Origin: Sophora flavescens
Taxonomy: Eukaryota > Streptophyta > Magnoliopsida > Fabales > Fabaceae
Assembly: GCA_030762895.1 (NCBI GenBank)
Contig: CM061062.1
Location: 209,001 to 273,000 of the forward strand
DNA length: 64,000 nucleotides
Direction: 5' to 3'
The position numbers and the translations under genes are program-made. Every line of letters starts with the position of its first letter. Within the stretch, counting starts at the first letter, position 1. Of the stretch, positions 63,530 through 64,000 are shown in pieces. The notes under the pieces are model-generated. The model was not told the origin of the DNA. It ran no database searches and saw only the letters and a program-made list of their open reading frames with translations.

Positions 63530-64000
63530 AGTACTGTTGACAAGAATTCTTTGTTATTTGATCCTGAAATTGAAAAGACAGCTAAGAGTAACAGGAAGGC
63601 AGCCAAGCTTCATAGGCAACAAGAAATGGAACAAGCACTTTTACAACAACAAGTGGTTGAAGTTGAAACAGTCATGGCCGAGCAACCTGCTAGGCGGACA
63701 TTGAGGGATTATTCCAAGCCCACTGAAGGTGCCCAGGGTTCTATTGTGAGACCTGTTGTGCAGGCTAACAACTTTGAAATTAAGCCTGCACTCATTAATT
63801 TGATGCACCAGAACTAGTTTGGTGGAGGAGCTCATGAGGATCCCAATCATCGTCTGGATAATTTCTTGCAGATATATGATACAGTGAAGTTCAATGGAGT
63901 TTCAGATGATGCTATTAGATTGAGGCTTTTTCCTTTCTCATTGAAGGATAAAGCTAGAAGTTGGCTTCAGTCACAATAACAGGGCAGTATCTCAACATGG
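63530..64000 (+). pseudogene. gag: gag of element G (5' part)
   Basis: Athila-type gag. The frame reads NSLLFDPEIEKTAKSNRKAA near the start; no ATG is seen at the expected place, so the start codon may be mutated. A Gln-rich QQEMEQALLQQQVVEVE segment precedes ARRTLRDYSKPTEGAQGSIV and NNFEIKPALINLMHQN, then a stop at about 63815. FGGGAHEDPNHRLDNFLQIY and SDDAIRLRLFPFSLKDKARS continue in frame (the capsid domain), with another stop near 63977. It runs off the window. Confidence 0.85.

Larger units (their letters stand above)
61557..64000 (+). mobile_element. Athila-type Ty3 element G, 5' end
   Basis: 5' LTR (61557-63370), tRNA-Asp PBS and the start of gag. The LTR start TGATAATCCGCTGGCTTATC resembles TGATAAGCCTCTGGCTCATC of Athila-I, and the gag is clearly Athila-type. 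It runs off the right edge. Confidence 0.85.

Overview
This window is plant nuclear DNA made almost wholly of LTR retrotransposons inserted into one another. No host gene, rRNA, tRNA gene or CRISPR array is visible. The plant signs are chromodomain Ty3 elements, an Ogre-type Ty3 element with an extra ORF1 and two RNase H domains, Sirevirus-like Ty1 elements, Athila-type Ty3 elements primed by tRNA-Asp, and a small CATAAG-rich MITE. The Ogre element, the SIRE-type LTR rich in ATAATCGATTAT and the MITE make a legume the most likely source; this is inference, not proof.

Layout. 1-2337: 3' end and 3' LTR of an Athila-like element (Athila-I), sitting inside the 5' LTR of chromovirus A. 2338-9311: chromovirus A (+), with gag-pol almost all in one frame but crossed by stops. 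9312-16936: chromovirus B (-), a 3' half carrying two solo LTRs of one family with different target-site duplications (TSDs). 16937-23216: chromovirus C (-), related to A. 23217-24628: LTR fragment D (+). 24629-56267: Sirevirus-like element E (+), with gag and an envelope-like ORF but no pol. E is cut by an Athila-like element with only one LTR (27635-31856, TSD ATTTA), a complete 15-kb Ogre element H (34030-49060, TSD CTATC) and a 3.3-kb solo LTR (49372-52713, TSD CTATA). 56268-56434: a second E internal region starts directly after E's 3' LTR, so E is a tandem. 56435-61556: SIRE-type element F (-). 61557-64000: Athila-type element G (+), inserted in F and carrying a MITE in its LTR.

How the parts work. 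These elements are copied through RNA: Gag makes the particle, protease matures it, RT/RNase H copies the RNA and integrase inserts the cDNA. Nearly every copy is broken by stops, frameshifts or insertions. H is the least decayed: near-identical LTRs, clean TSD, PBS and PPT. A, B, C, F and G look inactive. E and the Athila-like pair lack pol and would depend on other elements.

Most notable: (1) several unrelated LTR families carry arrays of short inverted half-sites just upstream of the putative TATA box, usually in pairs with centres about 19-22 bp apart; (2) an insertion with one LTR that still has a target-site duplication; (3) a 31-bp tandem repeat with higher-order structure in the Ogre 3' UTR, resembling a satellite in formation.
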